A DNA stretch of 64,000 bases from Sphingobium xanthum (GTDB taxonomy: Bacteria; Pseudomonadota; Alphaproteobacteria; Sphingomonadales; Sphingomonadaceae). The translations under genes and the position numbers were made by a program. Location of the stretch: NCBI RefSeq assembly GCF_019737615.1, contig NZ_JAHKKS010000013.1:37748-101747 (forward strand), read 5' to 3'. How positions within the stretch are numbered: position 1 is the stretch's first letter; each line of letters begins with the position of its first letter. Below, one piece after another: positions 34,652-43,042 of this stretch. Under the pieces are notes generated by a model that saw nothing but the letters and a program-made list of their open reading frames with translations, did not search any database and was not told where the DNA came from.

Positions 34652-35303
34652 GGCTCGTCTCCACGGCGGCGCGGAAGCGCTCGACCATCGGCACCAGCTC
34701 GGCCGCGCGCATCTTCATCGCGGCGCGATTGACGATCAGCCGCGCGGAAATCTCCATGATCGTCGCGGTCTCGACCAGTCCGTTCGCCTTGAGGGTGGCA
34801 CCCGACGAGACCAGATCGACGATCCGCCGCGAGAGGCCGAGCGAGGGCGCCAGCTCCATCGCGCCATTGAGCTTCACGCACTCGGCCTGAATGCCCTGCC
34901 GCTCATAATAAGCGCGGGTCAGGTGCGGATATTTGGTCGCGACGCGCACGTGGCTTGCCTGCGAGAGTTCCTCGGGCTGCGCATCGGCCGGCTCGGCGAC
35001 CGACAGGCGGCAATGGCCGATGGCGAGATCGACCGGTGCATAAAGCTCGGAATAGCCGAATTCGGCGATCACGTCCGATCCCACGATGCCGATCTGCGCC
35101 GCGCCATGCGCCACGAAGGTCGCCACGTCGAAGGCGCGCACGCGGATGATCGAGAGCCCCTCGACATTGGTCGCGAAGCGCAGTGCCCGGCTCTCCTTGG
35201 CGAAGAACTCCGCCTCCGGCTCGATGCCCGCCTGCCGCAGCAGCGGTAGCGCCTCATCGAGGACTCGTCCTTTGGGAATGGCGAAGATGATCGGCCGGCT
35301 CAT
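34641..35303 (-). CDS. hisG: ATP phosphoribosyltransferase, short form
   Basis: The 220-residue protein is the short HisG type: [60 protein letters not shown] and [20 protein letters not shown]. It catalyses the first step of histidine synthesis. Short HisG lacks the C-terminal regulatory domain and needs HisZ, which is not encoded nearby. The start at 35303 follows from the conserved N-terminus; the longer frame upstream is not family-like. Confidence 0.95.
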   Translation of the reverse strand: MSRPIIFAIPKGRVLDEALPLLRQAGIEPEAEFFAKESRALRFATNVEGLSIIRVRAFDVATFVAHGAAQIGIVGSDVIAEFGYSELYAPVDLAIGHCRLSVAEPADAQPEELSQASHVRVATKYPHLTRAYYERQGIQAECVKLNGAMELAPSLGLSRRIVDLVSSGATLKANGLVETATIMEISARLIVNRAAMKMRAAELVPMVERFRAAVETSRVA

Positions 35304-35496
35304 GATGCGCCGCGCCTTACGGCCTTGCGCGAAAAAGGGCAATCTCTTGGCCCTATCTCTTGGCCGGCCCGCGCCGATCCGCTTTGGAACTCTCCACACG
35401 CCTCATCCATTGTTTGCGTCGAAGCCTGTCCTTGCAGATTGGGGCTGGCGTCAACAAACTCGGGGCGAACGAAAAGGGGAAGCAAGCGCCCCCCCT

Positions 35497-36786
35497 TCAC
35501 CCCTCGAACGGATCGCGCACCAAAATCGTGTCGTCCCGCTCCGGCGAGGTCGAGACCGATGCCACCGGGCATTCGATCAGTTCCTCGATGCGGCGGATAT
35601 ATTTGATCGCCTGCGCCGGGAGGTCGGCCCAGCTGCGCGCGCCGACCGTCGTGCCTTCCCAGCCGTCCATTTCCTCATAGACCGGCTCGACCGCCGCCTG
35701 ATCCGCGGCATGCGCGGGCAGATAATCGATGATCTCGCCATTGAGCCGGTAGCCGGTGCAGATCTTGATCGTCTCGAAGCCGTCCAGCACGTCGATCTTG
35801 GTGAGCGCGATGCCGGTCACGCCGCTGAGCGCGCAGGTCTGGCGCACCAGCACCGCGTCGAACCAGCCGCAGCGCCGCTTGCGCGCCGTCACCGTGCCGA
35901 ATTCATGGCCGCGCTTGCCGAGCAGTTCGCCGGTCTCGTCCTCCAGCTCGCTCGGGAACGGGCCGGAGCCGACCCGCGTCGTATAGGCCTTGACGATGCC
36001 GAGCACGAAGCCCGCCGCATTCGGCCCCATGCCGGTGCCCGAGGCGACCGTGCCGCTGACCGTGTTGGACGAGGTCACGAACGGATAGGTGCCGTGATCG
36101 ACATCGAGCAGCACGCCCTGCGCGCCTTCGAAGAGGATGCGCTTGCCCGCTTTGCGCACGTCGCGCAGCCGCTTCCACACCGGCTCGGCGAATTGCAGCA
36201 CGAAATCGGCGATCCCACGCAGATCCTCGATCAGCTTCGCGCGGTCGATCGGCGGCTCGCCGAAGCCGGCGCGCAGCGCGTCGTGATGCGCGCAGAGCCG
36301 ATCGAGCTGAGCGTCCAGATCGTCGAGATGGGCGAGATCGCACACGCGGATCGCTCGGCGGCCGACCTTGTCCTCATAGGCCGGGCCGATGCCGCGCCCG
36401 GTCGTGCCGATCTTGCCCTTGCCCGCCGCCGTCTCGCGCAGCGCATCGAGGTCGCGGTGGAACGGCAGGATCAGCGGGCAATTGTCCGCGACCGCGAAGT
36501 TGCTGCGATCGACCGTGACGCCCTGCCCCGCCAGCTTCTCCAGCTCGGCCTTGAGCGCCCAGGGGTCGAGCACCACGCCATTGCCGATGATCGAGAGCGT
36601 GCCGGTGACGATGCCCGAGGGGACGAGGCTGATCTTGTAGGTCGTGTCCCCCACCACCAGCGTGTGCCCGGCATTGTGGCCGCCCTGGAAGCGCACGACG
36701 CAGTCCGCCCGGCTCGCCAGCCAGTCGACGATCTTGCCCTTGCCTTCATCGCCCCACTGGGCGCCGATGACCGTTACATTTGCCAT
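35497..36786 (-). CDS. purA: Adenylosuccinate synthetase
   Basis: The 429-residue GTP-dependent enzyme makes adenylosuccinate from IMP and aspartate. It starts with [20 protein letters not shown] (P-loop), then [58 protein letters not shown] and [20 protein letters not shown]. The ATG at 36786 begins the family N-terminus. It lies upstream of hisG with a 193-base gap that shows no other gene. Confidence 0.96.
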   Translation of the reverse strand: MANVTVIGAQWGDEGKGKIVDWLASRADCVVRFQGGHNAGHTLVVGDTTYKISLVPSGIVTGTLSIIGNGVVLDPWALKAELEKLAGQGVTVDRSNFAVADNCPLILPFHRDLDALRETAAGKGKIGTTGRGIGPAYEDKVGRRAIRVCDLAHLDDLDAQLDRLCAHHDALRAGFGEPPIDRAKLIEDLRGIADFVLQFAEPVWKRLRDVRKAGKRILFEGAQGVLLDVDHGTYPFVTSSNTVSGTVASGTGMGPNAAGFVLGIVKAYTTRVGSGPFPSELEDETGELLGKRGHEFGTVTARKRRCGWFDAVLVRQTCALSGVTGIALTKIDVLDGFETIKICTGYRLNGEIIDYLPAHAADQAAVEPVYEEMDGWEGTTVGARSWADLPAQAIKYIRRIEELIECPVASVSTSPERDDTILVRDPFEG

Positions 36787-36922
36787 GGATATACGTCCTC
36801 CGCCCTGCCAGAGCGGATCCGGACCGCCCTTCGACAGGACTCGGCGACCGGATGGAATCAAGGGCGCTCGCCCGTTCCGCGGCGCGCCCTAGCTGTGGGG
36901 CGGATCGCAAGTCAACAGCAAA

Positions 36923-36943
36923 TCCTCCCCGGCACGGGGAGGA
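36923..36943. repeat. Short palindromic repeat
   Basis: TCCTCCCC (36923-36930) and GGGGAGGA (36936-36943) form an 8-base stem with a 5-base loop. A degenerate copy with the same TCCTCCCC-gacac-GGGGA core lies near 59561. Both are between genes and look like members of an interspersed repeat family. Confidence 0.55.
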
Positions 36944-37082
36944 ATAAGAGAGGTCGGCAAAACGGCCCCAAATGCGCCGCGCGCGTAGCCGAAGGCTCTC
37001 ACGCTCCGACGGGGCCTCTCGTCAGGCGCGCGGCGTGTTTCTCGCTGGACCGATATATGTCCCGGTGGCTATCGGCCCCCGC

Positions 37083-37283
37083 ATGAGTGTAATCGCGACC
37101 ATCATGAATTCGGCCACGGGCCAGCCGATCCAGAAAATGACCTTTGGCCGCATGCCAAAGCCCTGGGCCAGCTTCAATCTTGCGACGGGCGAGTTGGTGA
37201 CGGCTGATCGGGTCCAGGTCGGCAAGCCGGCGCCGGGGAAGTTTGTCGCGCCGGTCGAGGTCTGGGTGACTTTGAAGAGCTGA
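37083..37283 (+). CDS. Small hypothetical protein coupled to the FAD monooxygenase
   Basis: The 66-residue product starts MSVIATIMNSATGQPIQKMT and ends GKFVAPVEVWVTLKS, with no signal peptide or recognised domain. Its stop codon overlaps the ATG of the following monooxygenase by one base, so translation is likely coupled. The length and composition fit a small partner protein. A longer frame from 36972 exists but lacks protein-like sequence before 37083. Confidence 0.55.
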   Translation: MSVIATIMNSATGQPIQKMTFGRMPKPWASFNLATGELVTADRVQVGKPAPGKFVAPVEVWVTLKS

Positions 37284-38365
37284 TGTCGTCCGGTCAGGCG
37301 CACGTCAGCGACATCCTGATCGTCGGAGGATCGCTCGCCGGCCTCATGACGGGGCTCGCGCTCTCGCGGCACGGCTTCTCCATCGCACTGCTGGAGCGTT
37401 CGACGGATACCGACCGGACCGGCGCTGCCCTGCAGGTCGGCTATGGATTGCTCGAGCAACTGACCGGTCGCCGACATGCGCCGGGCATGCTCGCAACGGG
37501 CGTTCAGGCATGGCAATCGGTCTATCGGGGTTTGCGTGGGGCGGCGGAAGACGCGGGCATGCTGATCCTGCAGAATGCCCGTGTCGAGACGGTCGGCGAG
37601 GATGAGGGGCGCGCCTTTGCGACGACCGTCGACAATCGGCGGTTCGAAGGCGCTGTCCTGATCGGTGCCGACGGCTATCAGAGCATTGTCCGGCGCTATC
37701 TCTGCCCGGAGCGGCCGGATGCCATGTTCGCGGACTATCTGGCCTGGGTCGGCTTTGCCGAGGAATCGGCGCTTTCGGCCCGCTTTCCGCCCCATCTCGA
37801 ATTTCTGGAGTCCGGTCCCTATCTGCTGCTCGGCTTCCCGCTCACCGCCGCGGACGGCAGCCCCGAGCGCGGCCGCCGCCGGGTGGGCTGGGGCTGGTAC
37901 GACGCGGGGCACAATGCGATCCTGCGCGAGACCGGCGCGGTCGAAGGCGATCTGGTGCGGCATTCCCTGCGCCCGGCCGACATGCCGGACGCCCTGTTCG
38001 ACGAGCTGGCAGCACTGGCGCGCCGGCACTGGCCATCGCCGTGGCGCGACGCAATCCTGGAATGCATCGCGCGCAAGGCGGTGCTGGGTACGCCCGTCGT
38101 GCAATATCTGCCAGATCGGCTCGCCTCCGGACGGGTTTGCCTCGTCGGCGATGCCGCGCATGTCTGCACGCCGATGACGGGCAATGGCTTTGCGACGGCA
38201 GCGGACGATGCGCTGACCCTGGCGCGGTTTCTGGACGCTGAAGCGCTGCGCTCCGATCCGCTCGGCGCGCTGCGCTCCTACGAAGCGTCCCGGCTACCCG
38301 AGGTGCGCAGACTGGGCAGGTCCGGGCAGCAGATCAGCCAGAATTTCGTGCGCGCCAGTCGCTGA
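37283..38365 (+). CDS. FAD-dependent monooxygenase
   Basis: The 360-residue flavoprotein has the dinucleotide fold DILIVGGSLAGLMTGLALSR at residues 10-29, a glutamate ending the second strand (ALLERS), GADGYQSIVRRYL and the FAD-phosphate motif CLVGDAAHVCTPMTGNGFAT near residue 290. It belongs to the aromatic hydroxylase (UbiH/PHBH-like) group. The substrate is not evident. It is directly coupled to the 66-residue protein upstream, and no regulator is adjacent. Confidence 0.88.
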   Translation: MSSGQAHVSDILIVGGSLAGLMTGLALSRHGFSIALLERSTDTDRTGAALQVGYGLLEQLTGRRHAPGMLATGVQAWQSVYRGLRGAAEDAGMLILQNARVETVGEDEGRAFATTVDNRRFEGAVLIGADGYQSIVRRYLCPERPDAMFADYLAWVGFAEESALSARFPPHLEFLESGPYLLLGFPLTAADGSPERGRRRVGWGWYDAGHNAILRETGAVEGDLVRHSLRPADMPDALFDELAALARRHWPSPWRDAILECIARKAVLGTPVVQYLPDRLASGRVCLVGDAAHVCTPMTGNGFATAADDALTLARFLDAEALRSDPLGALRSYEASRLPEVRRLGRSGQQISQNFVRASR

Positions 38366-38383
38366 GGCGGTTGCCGCCGCATG

Positions 38384-38791
38384 TCAGCGCACGATCTCGC
38401 CGTCTTCCTTGGTGAAATGCTCGGGCCGCACATCGAGCAGCTCCAGCACGACTTCCGACGGGCGGCAGAGGCGCGTGCCCTTGGGCGTCACGACGATGGG
38501 GCGGTTCACGATTATGGGGTGGTTGATCATTGCGGTGAGGATCGCCTCATCGGAGACATCGCCGCCGAGCAGGCCGAGATCGGCGGCGGGCGTGCCCTTC
38601 TCGCGGATGAGATCGCGTGGCGCGGCACTCATCGCGGTGAACAGCGCTTCGAGCTGCGGGCGGGTCCAGCCGGTCAGGCGATATTCGACCACTATGGGCG
38701 CGTATCCCGCCGCCTCGATCATCGCCAGCGTGTTGCGCGAGGTGCCGCAATCGGGATTGTGATAGATGGTGATCGGGAACGGGTCGGTCAT
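38384..38791 (-). CDS. arsC: Arsenate reductase, glutaredoxin-dependent
   Basis: The 135-residue ArsC has the active-site cysteine C15 in IYHNPDCGTSRNTL. The basic anion-binding arginines lie in NRPIVVTPKGTRLCRPSE. It reduces arsenate to arsenite using glutathione and glutaredoxin. It is the last gene of the arsI-arsR-aqpS-arsC operon and overlaps aqpS by 4 bases. Confidence 0.94.
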   Translation of the reverse strand: MTDPFPITIYHNPDCGTSRNTLAMIEAAGYAPIVVEYRLTGWTRPQLEALFTAMSAAPRDLIREKGTPAADLGLLGGDVSDEAILTAMINHPIIVNRPIVVTPKGTRLCRPSEVVLELLDVRPEHFTKEDGEIVR

Positions 38792-39453
38792 GTCGAGGGC
38801 TCCTCCTTGAACAGCCAGCCGAAGAACAGGACCGCCGCCAGCGCGCCTGTGAGCTGCGCCGCGATAAACAAAGGGGCGGACGAAGGCGCGATGCCGGCGA
38901 AGGTGTCGGACAGGCTCCGTGCCACCGTTACCGCCGGATTGGCGAAGGACGTTGACGCCGTGAACCAGTAGGCGGCGGTGATGTAGAGACCGACGGCGAC
39001 CGGCACGAAGGCGGGGCGCGAGCGCGCGGTGCCGAGGATCGTCCCGATCAGACCGAAGGTGGCGACGAACTCGGACAAGCCCTGCGACGGCCCGTCGCGC
39101 AACTTCGTCGAGACCTGCAGCAGCGGCTCGGCGAACATGGCATGCGCGAGCCAGACGCCGGCGATCGCGCCGAGGAACTGCGCCACGACATGGACGGCCG
39201 CTGTCGATCCGGGCAGTTCGCGCCGGAGCAGGGCCATCATCGTCACGGCGGGATTGAAATGCGCGCCGGACACCGGACTGAAGATGTGGATCAGCACGAC
39301 CAAAGCCGCGCCCGTCGCGATCGTATTGCCGAGCAGGGCAATGGCGTCATTGCCGTCCGACAGGCGCTCGCCCATGATGCCCGAGCCGACGACCACGGCG
39401 AGCAGCAGCGCCGTGCCGACGCCTTCCGCGGCGAAGCGTCGGAAGTGGTTCAT
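38788..39453 (-). CDS. Aquaglyceroporin-type channel (AqpS-like)
   Basis: The 221-residue MIP-family protein has six membrane helices and two NPA boxes, SGAHFNPAVTMMALL and STSFANPAVTVARS. In alphaproteobacteria such as Sinorhizobium, AqpS replaces an Acr3/ArsB pump and lets arsenite or methylarsenite leave down the gradient. Its position between arsR and arsC supports this. The start at 39453 overlaps the arsR stop (ATGA). Confidence 0.9.
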   Translation of the reverse strand: MNHFRRFAAEGVGTALLLAVVVGSGIMGERLSDGNDAIALLGNTIATGAALVVLIHIFSPVSGAHFNPAVTMMALLRRELPGSTAAVHVVAQFLGAIAGVWLAHAMFAEPLLQVSTKLRDGPSQGLSEFVATFGLIGTILGTARSRPAFVPVAVGLYITAAYWFTASTSFANPAVTVARSLSDTFAGIAPSSAPLFIAAQLTGALAAVLFFGWLFKEEPST

Positions 39454-39791
39454 TGCGGATCGCAGCAGCTTTGCGCCACGTCGGCGAGCGGCGCGCAAAT
39501 CTCCGGCCGTCCCGCGCAGCAATCCTCAACGAGAAAACCGAGCAGATCGCTCATCCCGTCATAACTGGCCGAATAGATGATCGATCGGCTTTCGCGGCGC
39601 GAGTTGATGAGGCCGGCATGAGACAGGATCGTCAGATGACTCGACAGCGTGTTGGGCCGCAGCCCGATCTCGCGCGCAATCTCGCCGGCCGGCATCCCTT
39701 CCGCACCGGCGCACACGAGAAGCCGAAATACGGCGAGCCGATGCCCGTGCGCGAGCGCGGAAAGCCTCTCGACGGCGTCCGGCAGCAGCAT
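39450..39791 (-). CDS. arsR: ArsR-family metalloregulator
   Basis: The 113-residue winged-helix protein has LSALAHGHRLAVFRLLVCAG at the N-terminus, IAREIGLRPNTLSSHLTILS as helix-turn-helix and IIYSASYDGMSDLLGFLVED. C28 and a C-terminal cluster (DCCAGRPEIC, QSCCDPQ) offer arsenic ligands. It resembles the ArsR subtype with C-terminal cysteine pairs. It overlaps arsI by one base and aqpS by 4 bases, and probably represses the operon through the palindrome at 40246-40262. Confidence 0.92.
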   Translation of the reverse strand: MLLPDAVERLSALAHGHRLAVFRLLVCAGAEGMPAGEIAREIGLRPNTLSSHLTILSHAGLINSRRESRSIIYSASYDGMSDLLGFLVEDCCAGRPEICAPLADVAQSCCDPQ

Positions 39792-40228
39792 CAGCAGCCG
39801 GCCGCTTTCGGCGCACAGCAGGCAGCGGAGGACGGCGCGGGGATGACCTCATCCTCGCCATAGGCGGTTGCGTCGCCCATCGTATAGAAGGTCTCCCAGC
39901 GGACGCCGGCCGTGTCCGTCACCCAGCTCTTGTCCGACACGGCGTAGCAGCAGGTCGTTGCTTCCTGATCGACCGTGATGTTGCCGGCAGCCTTGAGGCG
40001 CGTGGCGAGCTCAGCCAGCTCCTCTGGCGCGTCCACCTGGATGCCGACATGATCGACGCCGATGGCGCGGGCGCGGGAGGAAATGGCGAGGTTCACTCGG
40101 GGATCGTCGAGCATCCACTTGGCATAGTCATGCTTCACGACGACCGGCGGCGCATCGAACAAGGTGCTGTAGAAGGCGATGGCCTGATCGATATTCGGCA
40201 CGCTGACGTGGAGGTGCATGCGTTTCAT
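39791..40228 (-). CDS. arsI: ArsI-type organoarsenical C-As lyase (vicinal oxygen chelate family)
   Basis: The 145-residue protein has paired beta-alpha-beta modules: MHLHVSVPNIDQAIAFYSTL, VDHVGIQVDAPEELAELATR and TAGVRWETFYTMGD. H5 or H7, H60 and E112 are the likely iron ligands. The vicinal cysteines C93-C94 (EATTCCYAVSDKSW) are the hallmark of ArsI, which cleaves methyl- and aryl-arsenite. The C-terminus adds more cysteines (AACCAPKAAGC). It leads the ars operon. A cadmium-induced CadI-type role is the alternative name for the same family. Confidence 0.85.
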   Translation of the reverse strand: MKRMHLHVSVPNIDQAIAFYSTLFDAPPVVVKHDYAKWMLDDPRVNLAISSRARAIGVDHVGIQVDAPEELAELATRLKAAGNITVDQEATTCCYAVSDKSWVTDTAGVRWETFYTMGDATAYGEDEVIPAPSSAACCAPKAAGC

Positions 40229-40245
40229 GTCGGGTCTCCGTTGTT

Positions 40246-40262
40246 CGATAGTTCTACTATCG
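40246..40262. promoter_or_regulatory. Probable ArsR operator
   Basis: CGATAGT (40246-40252) and ACTATCG (40256-40262) form perfect 7-base arms with a 3-base spacer, 18 bases upstream of the arsI start. Place and symmetry fit an ArsR-family dimer site controlling the ars operon. Confidence 0.65.
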
Positions 40263-40356
40263 TTGAAATATCGATTCGACAAGAGGCTTTTCGAGGCGCG
40301 CTTTGGACGCAAGCGCCGGGAAGCGCCGGGCGCCGTGGGGCACTAGACCCGGCGCC

Positions 40357-41070
40357 ATGAAGAAGGACATGGAGCAGAGGATCGCCGCGCTCGACTGGGC
40401 GGGGCTGGTGGAGAAGCTGGACAAGCAGGGCTGGGCGCACGTGCCGGGGCTGCTCGATGCGGCGGCGTGCCGGGAGGCGGCCGCGATGTTCGACGCGCCG
40501 GAGGGGTTTCGCAGCCATGTGGTGATGCAGCGGCACGGCTTCGGGCAAGGCGAATATCGCTACTTCGCCTATCCGCTGCCGCCGCTGGTGGCGGCGCTGC
40601 GGGCGGGGCTGTATGCGCGGCTGGCGCCGTTGGCGAATTATTGGCAGGCGCGGATGGGCGCGGCCGTGACGTTTCCGGAGGCGCATGCGGACTTCGTGGC
40701 GCGCTGCCATGAGGTGGGGCAGCGGCGGCCGACGCCCCTCATCCTGCGCTATGGGCCGGGCGATTATAATCGGCTGCATCAGGATATTTACGGGCCGCTG
40801 GTTTTCCCGATCCAGGCAGTGATCCTGCTGTCCGAGCCGGAGAGCGACTTCACCGGCGGCGAACTGGTGCTGACCGAGCAGCGGCCGCGCATGCAGTCCC
40901 GCGCGCAGGTGGTGCCGCTGAAACAGGGCGGAATGGCCTTGTTCGCGGTGAACAGCCGGCCGGTGACCGGGACGCGCGGGACTTACCGCGTGACGATGCG
41001 GCATGGGGTGAGCACGCTGCGCGCGGGCGCCCGGCATACGCTGGGGATCATTTTTCACGATGCGCCCTGA
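40357..41070 (+). CDS. 2OG-Fe(II) oxygenase family protein
   Basis: The 237-residue protein has an iron-site H-x-D (YNRLHQDIYGPL) and a distal histidine/arginine region TGTRGTYRVTMRHGVS. The core strand reads PIQAVILLSEPESDFTGGEL. This pattern fits the prolyl 4-hydroxylase-like 2-oxoglutarate dioxygenases. It is divergent from arsI, sharing the 128-base gap with the ArsR palindrome, so arsenic control is possible but unproven. I start at 40357; the longer frame upstream starts within the promoter region. Confidence 0.82.
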   Translation: MKKDMEQRIAALDWAGLVEKLDKQGWAHVPGLLDAAACREAAAMFDAPEGFRSHVVMQRHGFGQGEYRYFAYPLPPLVAALRAGLYARLAPLANYWQARMGAAVTFPEAHADFVARCHEVGQRRPTPLILRYGPGDYNRLHQDIYGPLVFPIQAVILLSEPESDFTGGELVLTEQRPRMQSRAQVVPLKQGGMALFAVNSRPVTGTRGTYRVTMRHGVSTLRAGARHTLGIIFHDAP

Positions 41071-41324
41071 GCGCGAGCGGGTTGCCGGGGTGACGCACGA
41101 CGGGTCGACCCGTGTCCGAGCATCCTTTAGCGTGGGCCTGGACATGCGATGCTCGACCCCGGCGCGCCGTGGGTAGGCAGGCCATGTGGACGCCAGCTTA
41201 ACGGCAAGGGTGTGCCGGGGTTAACCGAGCCGGGGGCGGCTTGGAGCGATCTTCGGAGGCGCATGCCGGTGGCGGCGCGGTGCATCAATCGAGACCTCGG
41301 CGGGACCTCCGGGCAGCAAAAAGA

Positions 41325-41588
41325 CTAGGCCGCCTTCTCCCGCGGCCGGATCAAATAGCGCCACACGCCGATCAGGTTGATCCCCAGCAGCACGACATTC
41401 TGCAAGCCGATGCCGGCGCTTTCGGGCTGGAGGAAGCCCCAGGCGATGAGGGTGAGCGAGCTGGTGACGAAGATGACCATCGCATAGCCGGTCCAGCGGC
41501 GGCCGAGATCAAGCGAGACCAGGAGCGCGGCGAGCGTGGCGGCGGCGGCGCCGTAATATTGGAGGCCGTCGAGGAGCCAGTCCGGCAT
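41325..41588 (-). CDS. Small membrane protein
   Basis: The 87-residue product has three hydrophobic segments (YYGAAAATLAALLVSL, YAMVIFVTSSLTLIAWGFL and NVVLLGINLIGVWRYLI) and a basic end RPREKAA. It has no recognised catalytic motif. It starts 7 bases after the DUF1989 gene and is the last gene of the YqcI-DUF1989 operon, so it may be a membrane partner of those proteins. Confidence 0.7.
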   Translation of the reverse strand: MPDWLLDGLQYYGAAAATLAALLVSLDLGRRWTGYAMVIFVTSSLTLIAWGFLQPESAGIGLQNVVLLGINLIGVWRYLIRPREKAA

Positions 41589-41595
41589 GGTGCGC

Positions 41596-42180
41596 TCATT
41601 CGACCTTGTAGTCGATCGGCTTGAAGCTGCCGCCGTTGCTCGCATAGGCGGAGCAGGCGGTGAGGCCGATGACGAGATTCATCTCGGCACGCAGCGTCAA
41701 GCTGTCGCCGGCCTTGCTGAGCGGCGGCTCGACGCTGATCTTGCCGTCCGGCGCGACGGGGACGTTCATGAAGACGTTGAAGGCCACGGGGATCGCATCC
41801 TCGGTCACGCCATAGGGCGCGAGCGCCTCGGCGAGATTGCCGAAGCAGCCGCGATGCACCGGCTTGTCGGGATAGAAATGCACGAAGGTGGCGATGCTGC
41901 AGGGCGTGAGCAGGAAATCGTGGCAGCCGACCGTGTCCGCCTCGATTGTCAGCATGACGCGCGAACGGTTCGACCAGAGGCGGTTGCCGGTGGTGAGGCG
42001 GATGGTCTCCTCATAGTCCAGCGTGCGGCCGTTGCTGAGGACCTCGCGGATATCCTCGTGGCCATAAGCGAGCAGATCGGCGACCTGGCAGCCCTCGGGG
42101 TCGATGACGGTGAGGCGCTGCCCCTTGGCGAGCTCGATGGCGACGGCGGAGCGCGGCGGGATGCGCTGAGCGACGCTCAT
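41596..42180 (-). CDS. DUF1989 (urea carboxylase-associated) family protein
   Basis: The 194-residue protein contains GQRLTVIDPEGCQVADLLAY, DYEETIRLTTGNRLWSNRSR and LTPCSIATFVHFYPDKPVHR, then AFNVFMNVPVAPDGKISVEP. These are the DUF1989 signatures, seen in proteins encoded with urea carboxylase and aminomethyltransferase genes. Conserved cysteines (EGCQ, VGCHD, TPCS) suggest a metal site. It overlaps the YqcI/YcgG gene by 4 bases. A joint nitrogen-compound role is inference. Confidence 0.83.
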   Translation of the reverse strand: MSVAQRIPPRSAVAIELAKGQRLTVIDPEGCQVADLLAYGHEDIREVLSNGRTLDYEETIRLTTGNRLWSNRSRVMLTIEADTVGCHDFLLTPCSIATFVHFYPDKPVHRGCFGNLAEALAPYGVTEDAIPVAFNVFMNVPVAPDGKISVEPPLSKAGDSLTLRAEMNLVIGLTACSAYASNGGSFKPIDYKVE

Positions 42181-42860
42181 GCGGCCGCTCGCGGATCGTG
42201 GAACGGGCATTCCCAGTCCTCGTCGACCGCGCGGCCGCTATATTGCCCGGCCTCGCTCGTCTCGCCGTGGCGCGCGAGCATGGGATTGACCGAGCCGGCA
42301 AGCTGCACGTCGCGCTCCAGGATGGTCTCGCGGATGGTCTCATATTTGCCCTCGGCGCGCAGCCGCTCGAACTGATCGTGCAGATTGAACACGATGACCG
42401 GGCGCTCGAACCGGCGAGCGGGGCGGCTGGCGCGGGGATGCAGGCCGACGGCGAAGAACGCCTCGCCGCCGAAGCTCAGCGAGAAATGCGGATTGGCGGG
42501 ATCGGCGCTGACGCGCTCGTCATAAGGGAGGCCGAGCCAGGCGTCCTTGTCGGCCAGCGACTGGAGCCGCGCCCAGAGCGCCTGCTCGAAGGCGGCTTCG
42601 TCCAGCGCGGCGGGGTCGGCGAAGATGATCGCGAGGCTGCGGAACAGGCCGGGATCGGCACGATATTCGCCGGACCAGTCGAGCAGTTCGTCATGCAGGC
42701 GCAAATCGTCCCAGCCGCTCTCGATCGACCAGCCGACGAGGGTGCGCAAGGTACCACGCGAGAGCGCCGACTTGGCGCCGACGCAGGGGAAGTCCTTGGC
42801 GCGAATGAAATTCTCGAAAGCCTGACGCAGGCGTTCGCTTTCCTGTCGGGAAACGAGCAT
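42177..42860 (-). CDS. YqcI/YcgG-family protein
   Basis: The 227-residue protein has the family motif FIRAKDFPCVGAKSALSRGT near the N-terminus, then ANPHFSLSFGGEAFFAVGLH and RPVIVFNLHDQFERLRAEGK, ending EDWECPFHDP. Function is unknown. It is the first gene of an operon with DUF1989 and a small membrane protein. A near-match to the EcfG promoter (GGAAC-N17-AGTT) lies 35 bases upstream. Confidence 0.83.
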   Translation of the reverse strand: MLVSRQESERLRQAFENFIRAKDFPCVGAKSALSRGTLRTLVGWSIESGWDDLRLHDELLDWSGEYRADPGLFRSLAIIFADPAALDEAAFEQALWARLQSLADKDAWLGLPYDERVSADPANPHFSLSFGGEAFFAVGLHPRASRPARRFERPVIVFNLHDQFERLRAEGKYETIRETILERDVQLAGSVNPMLARHGETSEAGQYSGRAVDEDWECPFHDPRAAA

Positions 42861-42894
42861 TGGGGTGTCCGCAGTTGATTTATTCTATTTTGTG

Positions 42895-42920
42895 AACTGC
42901 CGAGTGCGAAGGATTGTTCC
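42895..42920 (-). promoter_or_regulatory. EcfG-like promoter motif (imperfect)
   Basis: On the minus strand GGAAC (complement of 42916-42920) is followed after 17 bases by AGTT (complement of 42895-42898). The -35 is perfect and the -10 keeps GTT but lacks the preferred C. It lies 34 bases before the YqcI/YcgG start. Confidence 0.4.
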
Positions 42921-43042
42921 GCTCGGATTGTCGCAAAAGAGAGCGACGGCCGGACCGTTAACGGAGGCTCCATCGGCGCATGTGTACTCTCTGCGCTTGA
43001 AAAGCCCGGTCCGGCGCATAGGGTGTGTGATGGAGAGGGTGT

